18,266 nucleotides of DNA from an uncultured Lachnospiraceae bacterium (GCA_910579085.1 CAJTRU010000056.1:1-18266), one strand, 5' to 3'. Positions 1 to 7,684 are shown, counted from the first letter of the stretch. A program made the numbers and translations. Notes: a model not told the origin generated them from the sequence alone.

Positions 1-37
1 AGTTTTATCTGGAATATAATAATATATGGGCTTTATG

Positions 38-150
38 TGCCGCTGCGTGGGTTAATGTAGCGGGAGCGTGCCCTTGTACGGAATATTCTGGCTCTGGCAC
101 AGAAACCGTCCGTCAATTACACAAACACAAGATAACTGGAAATTATCTTA
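38..150 (+). repeat. Dispersed imperfect repeat, copy A
   Basis: This intergenic block reappears in inverted orientation at 6732-6862 and, more diverged, in direct orientation at 6942-7052. Positions 80-102 are a 23-base exact match to the complement of 6789-6811. The match continues through the following ten bases (AAACCGTCCG) with one inserted base in the other copy. It extends leftwards through GTAGCG...GTGCCC and rightwards to a small hairpin (AAGATAA/TTATCTT, 129-149). No open reading frame is seen inside. It may be a small non-autonomous mobile element or a structured intergenic RNA element; the sequence does not decide which. Confidence 0.75.
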
Positions 151-196
151 TATCTGCAAATTTCATATATAAAAGTTTGTGAAACGGACGTGCCAG

Positions 197-225
197 GCAC
201 TTGGAAAAATCTAAGTGCTTTTCTT
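197..225 (+). terminator. Rho-independent terminator
   Basis: A 9-bp stem (GCACTTGGA, 197-205, with TCTAAGTGC, 210-218, including one G-T pair) has an AAAA loop and is followed by TTTTCTTTAT. It lies on the plus strand upstream of the first complete gene. It should therefore end a transcript entering from before the window, or one made across repeat copy A. Confidence 0.7.
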
Positions 226-368
226 TATGTTAAACTTACAATACCAAGGAGTATATGCAAATATAAATAATTTTAATTCACATCTGTTTCATATATATTT
301 CATGTATATTACCATAATATATTGGGAACAAAGCAATTTCTAGTATATTTTTCTTTCTAAGTATTTGT

Positions 369-402
369 GCTATAATTTTTTAGGAAAAATTAATCAGGAA
401 GG
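369..402 (+). promoter_or_regulatory. Extended -10 promoter and RBS for the 81-residue gene
   Basis: A perfect TATAAT at 371-376 is preceded by TGC at 368-370 (extended -10). The -35 area is only T-rich and matches TTGACA poorly, which an extended -10 can offset. An AGGAAGG Shine-Dalgarno at 396-402 serves the ATG at 414. The stretch 226-360 is very AT-rich and I see nothing else in it. Confidence 0.6.
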
Positions 403-413
403 ACATACTATAT

Positions 414-659
414 ATGGATAGAAATAATATATTGCTGGATAATTTAGAAAAACTTCATACAACTGAATTAGGTACTGTCAGGATAAAAAGGAATCTTAGC
501 TTAGATACAGATGATGTTGTTACATGGTGCAGGGATAAAATAAAGTCTCCAGATGCAGTTATTACAAGAAAAGGCAAAAACTGGTATATAGTTGCAGGCA
601 ATTGTATTTTAACAGTAAATGCATATAGTTATACAATTATTACCGCACATGTTAAATAG
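414..659 (+). CDS. DUF3781 family small protein
   Basis: This 81-residue soluble protein has no signal peptide or membrane segment. The run LHTTELG near residue 15, followed by RIKRNL, DDVVTWC, ITRKGKNWY and a C-terminal NAYSYTIITAH, matches my memory of the DUF3781 family. That family consists of stand-alone small Firmicute proteins with no known function. The start is supported by an AGGAAGG site 11 bases upstream and an extended -10 promoter, so the gene seems to be transcribed alone. No clear terminator follows, and the next gene has its own promoter candidate. The length is full for the family. The family name comes from pattern recognition only; an HMM search against PF12636 would settle it. 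Confidence 0.75.
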   Translation: MDRNNILLDNLEKLHTTELGTVRIKRNLSLDTDDVVTWCRDKIKSPDAVITRKGKNWYIVAGNCILTVNAYSYTIITAHVK

Positions 660-777
660 GTTTATATACAGGTTTGGTAAATTTTTATTTCCTGGATAAC
701 TTGCTATATGATTTATAGGATGTGTGTGTAAATAAAAGGGCAAATCCATATATTAGATACATAAAACAGTAAAAATA

Positions 778-809
778 TTATACAATAAAACTTTATGTTT
801 TTTGTATAA
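778..809 (+). repeat. Inverted repeat in the galactanase upstream region
   Basis: Perfect 8-base arms TTATACAA (778-785) and TTGTATAA (802-809) enclose 16 bases that can extend the pairing (AAAAC with GTTTT). There is no following T-tract, so it is a poor terminator. It lies upstream of the promoter candidate at 871-879 and could be an upstream regulator site or a chance AT-rich palindrome. The rest of 660-870 shows nothing recognisable. Confidence 0.35.
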
Positions 810-870
810 ATGTTACAAAAGATAAATAGAAACTTTGTAACTTTCTTCAATAGTTATATAAAAATAATAG

Positions 871-879
871 TGCTATACT
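871..879 (+). promoter_or_regulatory. Extended -10 promoter candidate for the galactanase gene
   Basis: TGCTATACT at 871-879 combines the TGN extension with a 5-of-6 match to TATAAT. The -35 region 17 bases upstream (TAGTTA) is weak. If used, transcription would begin near 886 and leave a leader of about 110 bases containing the palindrome at 900-928. Confidence 0.45.
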
Positions 880-899
880 ACCAATATAAGGACAAACGG

Positions 900-928
900 T
901 TGCGCAACTTTTTTAAAAAGGTGCGCAA
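900..928 (+). promoter_or_regulatory. Near-perfect 29-bp palindrome, candidate operator
   Basis: Two copies of an 8-base element, TTGCGCAA (900-907) and GTGCGCAA (921-928), have centres 21 bp apart, or two helical turns. The spacer TTTTTTAAAAA is nearly self-complementary. Each half is itself palindromic, so two dimers of a regulator could bind on the same DNA face. It lies just downstream of the TATACT candidate and 68 bases before the galactanase start. That position suits a repressor site or a leader hairpin. The cognate protein is not identified. Confidence 0.55.
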
Positions 929-995
929 GGGTATTTATCCAGTATTATCCATATATACAGCTATTTTAAACAAAATAAGAAATGGAGGAATTAGT

Positions 996-3900
996 ATGAG
1001 GAAGTTTGGGAAACGCGCAACAGCTATACTGCTTGGTGCAGCCCTGGCACTTACACAGCCTGGGTGGAATGGCAGCTATTTAACGCCAGCCAGCGCCAGT
1101 GCAGCAGAAACAGAAGATAATTTATTTATAGATGGGGATTTGGGGGATGATGAAGATGATGATATCTGGGAAAACTGGAAGTTTGGTGATGCTAATGATA
1201 AAGAAGATATGACATGGGAAATATTAGATAATTCTGGAAAGGAGGCAGTAAAGTATAATAAGTGGGCTGCTATAGACGTAAATGAAGATGAAGAAGCAAA
1301 CCTGCCTAGGGGACTTGCAATTTATTACAACGCAGGCAGTGGCACAGTAAATATGTACCAGGAAATTGCCTCTTTGGAAGCTGGTGACTACACTGTTAGT
1401 GGATACATAAAGCAAACAACTGATAATAAAAATACATCTATTAATGTATATAATGGTGAAAAAACAAATACTTCAGGAAGTGCATTTACAGTTGGAAAAG
1501 ATTTCCAGAAGTTTTCTTTTGACTTTACATTAAATGAAACTAAGGAAAAGCATAGAGTAGGCTTTTTAATTACAAGTGAAAAAGTAGCATGGGTAGCTCT
1601 TGATAATGTTTCTTTAACTAAAGCTGTTTCTAGCGATGAACAGCTTTCTGATGAAAAAGTAAAACTTGAATCGCTTATAAAAGAAATAGAAGCGTTAAAG
1701 GAAGATGATTATAAACCAGAAGGCTGGGCAGATTTACAGGAAGTACTTAAAAATGCATCTGTGGTTCTTGCTAATGGGTCAGCTACTTTACAGGATTTAA
1801 CTTCTGCAAGGAAAGCTTTAAATGATGCAAAAAATAATTTAGTATCTTCATCAATTGTAATGGATGCGGGTATTAATGTTGAAAAAATCAATGGTTTAAG
1901 TGAAGATTTTATTAAGGGTGTTGATGTTTCTTCATATACCAGCTTGATAGAAAGTGGTGTTGTTTTCCGTAACTGGGATGGAGAAGTAATTGATGATGCA
2001 GGATTTTTTAAACAGTTAAATGATGCAGGTGTCAACTATATCCGTATCCGTGTATGGAATAATCCATATGACAGTGAAGGAAATGGCTATGGCGGAGGTA
2101 ACAATGACCTTGAAAAGGCTAAAATTATAGGAAAGCTTGCAACAGATGCAGGCATGAAAGTGTTAATTGATTTCCACTACTCAGATTTCTGGGCAGACCC
2201 TGGAAAACAGCAAGCACCAAAAGCATGGGCAGATTTTACTGTTGAGAAGAAAGTGGCAGCAGTAAAAGAATTTACAACAGAAAGCCTTACAGAGCTTATT
2301 GATGCTGGCGTAGATGTTGGAATGGTACAGGTAGGTAATGAAACTAATAATGGTATCTGTGGTGTTATGTATAAAGATGGATGGGAAGATGCTGCAAAGA
2401 TTTTTAATGCTGGAAGCAGTGCAATCCGTGAAATAGCAACAAAACACAATAAAGATATACAGGTAGCTCTTCATTTTGCCAATCCTGAACAAGAAGGGAC
2501 ATATGCAGAATTTGCAAAAAACCTTGATACGTACAATGTAGATTATGATATATTTGCTTCATCATATTACCCATACTGGCATGGAACAACAGCAAACCTT
2601 ACTAATGTATTAAAGCATATAGCAGATACATATGGCAAAAAAGTTATGGTAGCAGAAACATCATGGGCAACTACACTTGAAGATGGTGACGGGCATGACA
2701 ATACAGTACGTGAAGGTTCTAATGATGATTTAAGCGTTGCAGGCATGGACTATAATTTTACAGTACAGGGGCAGGCAAATGAAATAAGCAGCGTTATTAA
2801 AGCAATAAATGATGTTGGTGAGGCAGGAATTGGTGTAATGTACTGGGAACCAGCATGGCTGCCTGTAAATATTTATGATAAGGATGCAGCAAATGCGGCA
2901 GAGATACTGGCAGAGAACAAGGCAGCATGGGAGGAGCATGGTTCAGGCTGGGCTTCAAGCTATGCAAAAGAATATGACCCGGCAGATGCAGGAAAATGGT
3001 TTGGCGGGTCGGCAGTAGATAACCAGGCACTTTTTGACTTTACAGGAAAACCTCTTGCTTCTTTAAATGTTTTCAAATATGTACACACAGGTGCAGTTGC
3101 ACCTAAACGCCTGGATACAGTTGCTAATCCAAGTATTGAAACTTTAATTGGCCAGAAACCATCACTTCCAGAGAAGGTAAATGTTATTTACAATGATGGC
3201 AGTAAAGAATTACTGCCAGTAAACTGGGAACAGTCTGGCATTGATGCAATTACTGCTGCAAACAAGCCTGGTACATATAAAGTTAATGGTACAGTAAGTT
3301 ATACAAGTGAAGATGGTGCAGAAAGCAGTCTGGATGTAACCTGTACAGTTGTAGTGCTTCCTGAAAACCTGTTAAAAAATGGAGGTTTTGAAGATGATTA
3401 CAACGAATGGGCTAATTCATGGGATATTAAAGGAAATGGTGTTAAAAGTGATGGGTTAGGTGAAAATACAAGGACTGGAGAACAGGCATTGCATTTCTGG
3501 AGTGATGCGGAACAGGAATTTACAGTTTCGCAGAGTGTTAAAGTAGAAAAAGCTGGAAAATATACTGCTTATATGTATATCCAGGGAGGTGACGGACAGG
3601 AAAGTGAAGAAATACAGTTTACACTTGCTAATGACAATACTAAAAATTCTAACAAGGTACAGGCGCATTTACAAGGATGGAAAAACTGGCAGCAGCCAAA
3701 GACAGAAGAAATAGAAGCAAATGCAGGTGATATACTTACAGTTACAATTTATGTTAAAGGTCCTGCTAATATGTGGGGGAGCATTGATGATGTATTTTTA
3801 TATAGGAGCGGGGATATTTCAAATACACCAGCGCCTGCTGACCCGACAAAACGTCCAGGAATAGCTTATCCACCATATGTTGTTCCAGGGCAGCAGGCAA

Positions 3901-5306
3901 CACCAGCTCCAGAGACAAGCAGTGCGCCAGAAAGCACACCAGCAGCAAGTACAGTACCATCTGCACAGCCATCAGCAAGTGCAGCGCCAGATGGTACAAA
4001 AGAGCCAGGTACAGAGGCTTCACCTGCACCAACACAGGCACCAGGCACATCAGATATTATTAAAGATGAAAATACAGGTGTTATTACAGAGGTTACTACA
4101 ACTACAGAGGATAATAAAACAATTACTATTGAGAGGACACAATATCCAGATGGCAAAGAAACTGTTAAGGAAACAGTAACAGAAGAGATTGATAATATAA
4201 CAATAGTAACAGAGAAGTTAGAAAGCACAGAAGTTAATGCTACAATGGTTACTACTACAACTTATGATACAGACGACAGTGTAATAGATGCACAAGCCGT
4301 TATATATACTGGAATTTCAGATATTAACAGCAATTATTCTGCCAAGACAATAATACCAGAAGAGTATCTTTTAGAGTTAAAAGATGCAGATATCAAAAGC
4401 GCAGAACTCTGCATTGAAAAGCCTATAGTAGATGCAGTTAAGGATAACAGCGGGCGTAAAATGGTAATAAAGGTAAAAATTCCAGATGTAAGCGGCATAT
4501 CTGTTAATAAGGTTACAGTTACAAAAGAAGGCATAGCAAGTGCAACAGGTGGTAACAGGAAACTTGTTGTAAAAGTTGTTAATGAAAACCCTTCTAAATC
4601 CTTTACTGTTACAATACCACAGAGTGAAATTAAAAAGGTGACAGAGGATATTAATGTAACTGTTAAGACAGGGCAGGTTTCTGGAATGGATGCTGGCAAA
4701 AAGGATAAGGTAAAGAATATTTTATCTTCAAGCGGGGTCAAAACAGAAAATTCATATGTTGTATCAATAGCAGACAGTAAAACCAAGGATGGAATAGGAA
4801 TAAAGGTAACTACACCAGTCCTTGTTACGGGTGCTAAGGCTGGCAGCAGTGTTTATGTATACTGTTATAATACAAATACAGGCAAACTTGAAGAAATTGC
4901 TAACAGCAAAAGAAAAGTATTAAGTGATAATATGGCTGGTTTTGAAGGCTATGCTGGCAAAGATTATGTAATCACTAATAAAGAATTAAGTGGTAAAAAT
5001 GTTGTAACATTGCTGGATAAATCCAAAGTATCATTTAATAAAACAACTGTTAAAAAAGGTGGCAGTATAAAAGTTAATACCAGCCTTCCATCTTCATTAA
5101 TAGCAAAATCCAGCCTGGATGCAAGTGTTCCTTATGGAAAACAGGCAGCATCTGTTAAATATAAAACTTCTGACAGCAAGATAGTAAAGGTATCAAAAGA
5201 TGGTACAGTTAAAGCAAAAGGAAAGGGCAAAGCAGTAATAACTGTACAGATTAAACTTGCAGGAGGAAAGGTTAAAGCTATAAAGAAAAAAATAACAGTA
5301 AAATAA
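996..5306 (+). CDS. Secreted multidomain GH53 endo-beta-1,4-galactanase
   Basis: This 1436-residue exported enzyme is predicted to cut beta-1,4-galactan (pectic arabinogalactan side chains) outside the cell. Domains: Sec signal peptide about 1-37 (MRKFGKR, hydrophobic core, ASASAA cleavage area); beta-sandwich carbohydrate-binding-like module about 41-209; short helical FIVAR-like segment about 215-285; GH53 barrel about 305-700, with GNETNN giving acid/base Glu449 and VAETSW giving nucleophile Glu554; Big_4-type Ig domain about 706-789; a second CBM (CBM61-like) about 791-939; Pro/Ser/Ala-rich linker to about 1018; Thr-rich stretch to about 1102; a Lachnospiraceae-type surface module; and a C-terminal Big_2 Ig domain about 1342-1436. 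There is no LPXTG motif. The ATG at 996 is chosen because GGAGG precedes it and the signal peptide begins there; the in-frame ATG at 810 would add 62 residues ahead of the signal peptide. Confidence 0.93.
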   Translation: MRKFGKRATAILLGAALALTQPGWNGSYLTPASASAAETEDNLFIDGDLGDDEDDDIWENWKFGDANDKEDMTWEILDNSGKEAVKYNKWAAIDVNEDEEANLPRGLAIYYNAGSGTVNMYQEIASLEAGDYTVSGYIKQTTDNKNTSINVYNGEKTNTSGSAFTVGKDFQKFSFDFTLNETKEKHRVGFLITSEKVAWVALDNVSLTKAVSSDEQLSDEKVKLESLIKEIEALKEDDYKPEGWADLQEVLKNASVVLANGSATLQDLTSARKALNDAKNNLVSSSIVMDAGINVEKINGLSEDFIKGVDVSSYTSLIESGVVFRNWDGEVIDDAGFFKQLNDAGVNYIRIRVWNNPYDSEGNGYGGGNNDLEKAKIIGKLATDAGMKVLIDFHYSDFWADPGKQQAPKAWADFTVEKKVAAVKEFTTESLTELIDAGVDVGMVQVGNETNNGICGVMYKDGWEDAAKIFNAGSSAIREIATKHNKDIQVALHFANPEQEGTYAEFAKNLDTYNVDYDIFASSYYPYWHGTTANLTNVLKHIADTYGKKVMVAETSWATTLEDGDGHDNTVREGSNDDLSVAGMDYNFTVQGQANEISSVIKAINDVGEAGIGVMYWEPAWLPVNIYDKDAANAAEILAENKAAWEEHGSGWASSYAKEYDPADAGKWFGGSAVDNQALFDFTGKPLASLNVFKYVHTGAVAPKRLDTVANPSIETLIGQKPSLPEKVNVIYNDGSKELLPVNWEQSGIDAITAANKPGTYKVNGTVSYTSEDGAESSLDVTCTVVVLPENLLKNGGFEDDYNEWANSWDIKGNGVKSDGLGENTRTGEQALHFWSDAEQEFTVSQSVKVEKAGKYTAYMYIQGGDGQESEEIQFTLANDNTKNSNKVQAHLQGWKNWQQPKTEEIEANAGDILTVTIYVKGPANMWGSIDDVFLYRSGDISNTPAPADPTKRPGIAYPPYVVPGQQATPAPETSSAPESTPAASTVPSAQPSASAAPDGTKEPGTEASPAPTQAPGTSDIIKDENTGVITEVTTTTEDNKTITIERTQYPDGKETVKETVTEEIDNITIVTEKLESTEVNATMVTTTTYDTDDSVIDAQAVIYTGISDINSNYSAKTIIPEEYLLELKDADIKSAELCIEKPIVDAVKDNSGRKMVIKVKIPDVSGISVNKVTVTKEGIASATGGNRKLVVKVVNENPSKSFTVTIPQSEIKKVTEDINVTVKTGQVSGMDAGKKDKVKNILSSSGVKTENSYVVSIADSKTKDGIGIKVTTPVLVTGAKAGSSVYVYCYNTNTGKLEEIANSKRKVLSDNMAGFEGYAGKDYVITNKELSGKNVVTLLDKSKVSFNKTTVKKGGSIKVNTSLPSSLIAKSSLDASVPYGKQAASVKYKTSDSKIVKVSKDGTVKAKGKGKAVITVQIKLAGGKVKAIKKKITVK

Positions 5307-5329
5307 ATAAAATATAGTATATAATAAGG

Positions 5330-5374
5330 AATATGGGCTTGTTGTAAATATTACAACAGGCCCGTATTGTTTTT
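5330..5374 (+). terminator. Strong terminator after the galactanase gene
   Basis: An 18-bp uninterrupted stem (5330-5347 with 5351-5368; two G-T pairs, ATA loop) has a GGGC/GCCC core and is followed by GTTTTTGG. It begins 23 bases after the galactanase stop codon and isolates that gene from the LytTR gene downstream. Confidence 0.9.
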
Positions 5375-5457
5375 GGTTCATAAATGGCCTCTTTTCGTTA
5401 CATTTTGGAAAAAATTCAGGAAATTAAGCCGATATATAAAAGTGAGGAGGTAGTAAA

Positions 5458-5880
5458 TTGGACAAGGAAGCATACAGTAATGATGAAGGTAAAACTGGAA
5501 GTGCATTTGCTGCTGCAAAAAAGGAGGATGGTAAGAAAAATAATAATGATACAGATAATAAGATGCTGCTTTTAAAAATAAAGTCCAGAAATATTACAGT
5601 CAATAAAGATAATATAATGTATGTGGAAAGCCATAGGCGTAAAAAAGAAATCCATATGACAGATGGTGTTATAGAGATATATTCCACAATGGATGAGTTA
5701 AACTACAGGCTGGGTAATGGGTTTTACCAATGCCACAGAGGTTATATTGTAAATATGGCACATGTAAGGAAGTATTCTTGTGACAGTATAACAATAAGCA
5801 GCGGGGAATTAGTTTATATGTCAAAAGAAAAGTACAATGGTTTTAAAAATTCATATAATTTATATCTTGGGAGCATTTAA
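5458..5880 (+). CDS. Stand-alone LytTR DNA-binding regulator
   Basis: This 140-residue protein has a disordered, charged N-terminus (about 1-35, rich in Lys, Asp and Asn) followed by a LytTR domain. The domain is recognised from ITVNKDNIMYVES, the basic turn HRRKKEIH, YSTMDELNYRLGNGFYQCHR and the ending GYIVNMAHVRKY. No receiver domain is present, so it is not a classical two-component regulator; such single-domain LytTR proteins are known in Firmicutes. The TTG start at 5458 is chosen because GAGGAGG stands 7 bases upstream and no ATG in this frame precedes the domain at a sensible distance. The strong terminator upstream means it has its own promoter, which I could not identify. The next gene lies about 114 bases downstream and may be co-transcribed. 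Targets are unknown; neighbouring surface or carbohydrate genes are possible. Confidence 0.85.
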   Translation: MDKEAYSNDEGKTGSAFAAAKKEDGKKNNNDTDNKMLLLKIKSRNITVNKDNIMYVESHRRKKEIHMTDGVIEIYSTMDELNYRLGNGFYQCHRGYIVNMAHVRKYSCDSITISSGELVYMSKEKYNGFKNSYNLYLGSI

Positions 5881-5939
5881 AAACGTTGTAAAGACTTATA
5901 AGCATTTTAAAAACACTTGGACCTTAATGGAGAGTGTAA

Positions 5940-5963
5940 CAGCCCTGAATGGCAGATGGGCTG
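5940..5963 (+). other. Short hairpin in the leader of the acidic-protein gene
   Basis: CAGCCC (5940-5945) and GGGCTG (5958-5963) form a perfect 6-bp stem with a 12-base loop. It lies about 30 bases before the chosen start at 5995. It is too weak for a terminator and has no T-tract. It may influence translation of the downstream gene or be chance. Confidence 0.3.
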
Positions 5964-5994
5964 GAAATCAAAATTGAAAAGGCGGGATATATTT

Positions 5995-6738
5995 ATGAAA
6001 GTAGAAGGAATAAGTAATTATTATGCTTTTATGTATAACAGGAATACAGGAAAAATAACATCTGATAATGAAATTGATGATGGTTTTGCTGATTTCTATA
6101 ATTCTGGAATGGTATCTGGAAAAGATGGTGTGGCCAATCCGGATTATAATGCAAGAAAATCAGGCATGGACAGCCTTATAAGGTTTTTTAGCACACCTGG
6201 GGCAGAAGAAAATTTCTTTAATTCTGTATCAGGAAGCGACGAATGTACAATTGTAGAAGAGAAAACCAGCGATTCTGAAACAAGGTACTATGTTAATGGA
6301 AAGCTTATGTTTACTTCAATGGCAGGGGATATTACCACTAATATAAAATTTGCAAAAGACAGTGCAGAGGATGAAGAAGAACCACTGGAATTTAATGATG
6401 TATCAAAAATTTCTGTATCTGATATGGAAGAAGAAGAACATGCAAGCCCTAAACGTAAATCAGGTACATATACACAGGTAATAGTATATCCTGATGGTTC
6501 AAGATGGCTTATTACAACAATGTATTTTTGTGGCAAAGAAATTAAAATAACAAAAAGGCTGCCATCAGTAGACCAGAAGGACGAAAAAGAAGACAGTCTT
6601 TTAAGGCAGGATAATGAAGATGAAGAAGATAAACCAGGAATAGCTGATACAGAAGAACTTGGCATTAACCAGTCACTTAAGGATGTAATTCAGTCATATA
6701 TGGCAGATGATGAGGACTTAGACAAAAAAATAAGATAG
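5995..6738 (+). CDS. Acidic protein of unknown function
   Basis: This 247-residue protein has no signal peptide or membrane segment, and I do not recognise the family. The N-terminus (MKVEGISNYYAFMYN) is followed by a short mixed region. A segment about 85-115 reads like a small beta unit (TRYYVNGKLMF), and an acidic linker (EDEEEP, MEEEEH) follows. The best-ordered part is near 155-185 (TYTQVIVYPDGSRWLITTMYFCGKEIKI). The tail is strongly acidic (DNEDEEDKPG and onwards). The ATG at 5995 is preferred because GGCGGG lies 9 bases upstream; a longer form from TTG at 5917 has no ribosome binding site. The gene follows the LytTR regulator, possibly in the same transcript. Its stop codon lies inside the hairpin at the edge of repeat copy B. 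An anti-regulator or secretion-associated scaffold would be guesswork. Confidence 0.7.
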   Translation: MKVEGISNYYAFMYNRNTGKITSDNEIDDGFADFYNSGMVSGKDGVANPDYNARKSGMDSLIRFFSTPGAEENFFNSVSGSDECTIVEEKTSDSETRYYVNGKLMFTSMAGDITTNIKFAKDSAEDEEEPLEFNDVSKISVSDMEEEEHASPKRKSGTYTQVIVYPDGSRWLITTMYFCGKEIKITKRLPSVDQKDEKEDSLLRQDNEDEEDKPGIADTEELGINQSLKDVIQSYMADDEDLDKKIR

Positions 6739-6862
6739 TTTACAGTTATCTTGTGGTTGTGTTTTTGTATGGACTGGCGGACGGTTTCCTGTGCCAGAGC
6801 CAGAATATTCCATAAAAGGGCACACTTGCGCTACGGTACAATGCCATTTAGCTGAGGGTTTG
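6732..6862 (-). repeat. Dispersed imperfect repeat, copy B (inverted relative to A)
   Basis: Read on the minus strand, this block matches copy A from its GTAGCG and GTGCCC blocks through the 23-base exact match at 6789-6811 to the terminal hairpin (AAGATA/TATCTT, 6732-6737 with 6747-6752). Its outer part (GCTAAATGGCATTGT on the minus strand) also matches copy C. The repeat covers the last bases of the upstream gene, including its TAG. On the minus strand the hairpin is followed by ATTTTTTTGTC, so it could end transcripts running leftwards. No minus-strand gene is seen to use it. Confidence 0.75.
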
Positions 6863-6941
6863 TGCATAGATATTTCTATAAATTACTAAAGTGCAGATTG
6901 CCAGCCCATCCAGAATATGTGATTTTTAAACATCTTTTCAT

Positions 6942-7052
6942 TAACTAAACGGCATTGTTTTGTATTGGCGTAGCACAATGCGTGCCCTGTCTTGGAATAA
7001 TTTAGCGGAACACCAGAAACCCTGCATCCATTCCCAGAACACAGAATAAGAG
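6942..7052 (+). repeat. Dispersed imperfect repeat, copy C
   Basis: This block has the orientation of copy A and opposes copy B, 80 bases away. Shared blocks include CTAAACGGCATTGT, GTAGCACAATGCGTGCCCT, GGAATA and CACCAGAAACC, ending in ACACAGAATAAG, which resembles ACACAAGATAA of copy A. Within it GCATTGT can pair with ACAATGC. Its right end runs into the AGGAG ribosome binding site (7051-7055) of the next gene, so it forms that gene's leader. With copy B it makes an imperfect inverted repeat that fills most of the 328-base gap. The central spacer 6863-6941 is AT-rich and shows nothing recognisable. Confidence 0.65.
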
Positions 7053-7066
7053 GAGAAATTAGTGGA

Positions 7067-7684
7067 ATGAAATTATTATATGGTACGAAAAATCCTGCTA
7101 AGTTATCTGCTATGCAAAAGAAGTTAAAGGAACTTGGGATAGTATTAATTGGTTTAAATGAATTAAACTGTGGGATACCGTCTGTACCTGAAGATGGATT
7201 TACCCCTCTTGAAAATGCAAGGCAGAAAGCAGAAGCTTATTACAATGCTTTTAAAATGCCAGTGTTTTCTTGTGATAGTGGTTTATATTTTGACAATGTA
7301 CCAGAAGAAATACAGCCAGGTATACATGTACGTACTGTAAATGGCAGATACTTGACAGACAATGAAATGATTACATATTATTCAGGGCTTGTACAAAAGT
7401 ATGGAAATTTAACTGCAAGATATAAAAATGCAATATGTCTGGTTTTAGATGAAAGCCATATTTATGAAGCAATGGAACAATCTATGGAAAGTGAAAAATT
7501 TATTATTACAGACAAACCACATAAAATTCTAAAAGAGGGATTTCCAATTGACAGCCTGTCAATAGATATCCGGAGTGGATGTTATTATTATGATTTGCCA
7601 GAAGACAGATTAGAACAGGTAGCTGTTGAAGAGGGGTTTATAACATTTTTTAAAAAAGTGTTAGAGGATAATAGAAATGGATAA
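7067..7684 (+). CDS. ITPase/HAM1-type non-canonical purine NTP pyrophosphatase
   Basis: This 205-residue cytoplasmic protein is predicted to hydrolyse (deoxy)nucleoside triphosphates such as ITP, XTP or dITP to monophosphate and pyrophosphate. The N-terminal substrate loop GTKNPAKLSAM (residues 6-16), the GFTPLENARQKAEAYY helix and the CDSGLYF metal/nucleotide segment match the RdgB/HAM1 superfamily. It is divergent: the usual GFGYDPIF is replaced by EGFPIDSLSIDIRSG, and the C-terminal SHRxxA motif of RdgB is not evident. Substrate specificity is therefore uncertain. The start is supported by AGGAG 11 bases upstream. The gene overlaps the start of the methyltransferase by 8 bases, indicating translational coupling. 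It may be a specialised paralogue rather than the housekeeping enzyme. Confidence 0.8.
   Translation: MKLLYGTKNPAKLSAMQKKLKELGIVLIGLNELNCGIPSVPEDGFTPLENARQKAEAYYNAFKMPVFSCDSGLYFDNVPEEIQPGIHVRTVNGRYLTDNEMITYYSGLVQKYGNLTARYKNAICLVLDESHIYEAMEQSMESEKFIITDKPHKILKEGFPIDSLSIDIRSGCYYYDLPEDRLEQVAVEEGFITFFKKVLEDNRNG

Noticed and set aside
810..995. In-frame 62-residue upstream extension of the galactanase
   Set aside because: It would put an unrelated basic segment ahead of a clear signal peptide. The ATG at 996 has GGAGG and an MRKFGKR start, and the extension region holds the promoter candidate and palindrome.
3766..4228. Open frames on both strands across the galactanase linker
   Set aside because: They arise from Pro/Ser/Ala/Thr-rich repeats with biased codons, have no ribosome binding site and are low in complexity; they are shadows of the real frame.
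4334..4786. 150-residue minus-strand open frame inside the galactanase gene
   Set aside because: Complement of the Val/Thr-rich surface module; no ribosome binding site or recognisable family.
5384..5575. 63-residue open frame overlapping the LytTR start
   Set aside because: No ribosome binding site at its ATG, overlaps the well-supported LytTR frame and shows no domain.
5917..5994. TTG start extending the acidic protein by 26 residues
   Set aside because: No Shine-Dalgarno sequence upstream of 5917, whereas the ATG at 5995 has GGCGGG at good spacing.
6732..6752. Hairpin at the end of the acidic-protein gene as its plus-strand terminator
   Set aside because: On the plus strand the stem is weak and followed by GTGGTTGTG before any T-run. 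The T-tract lies on the minus side, so it is treated as part of the repeat.
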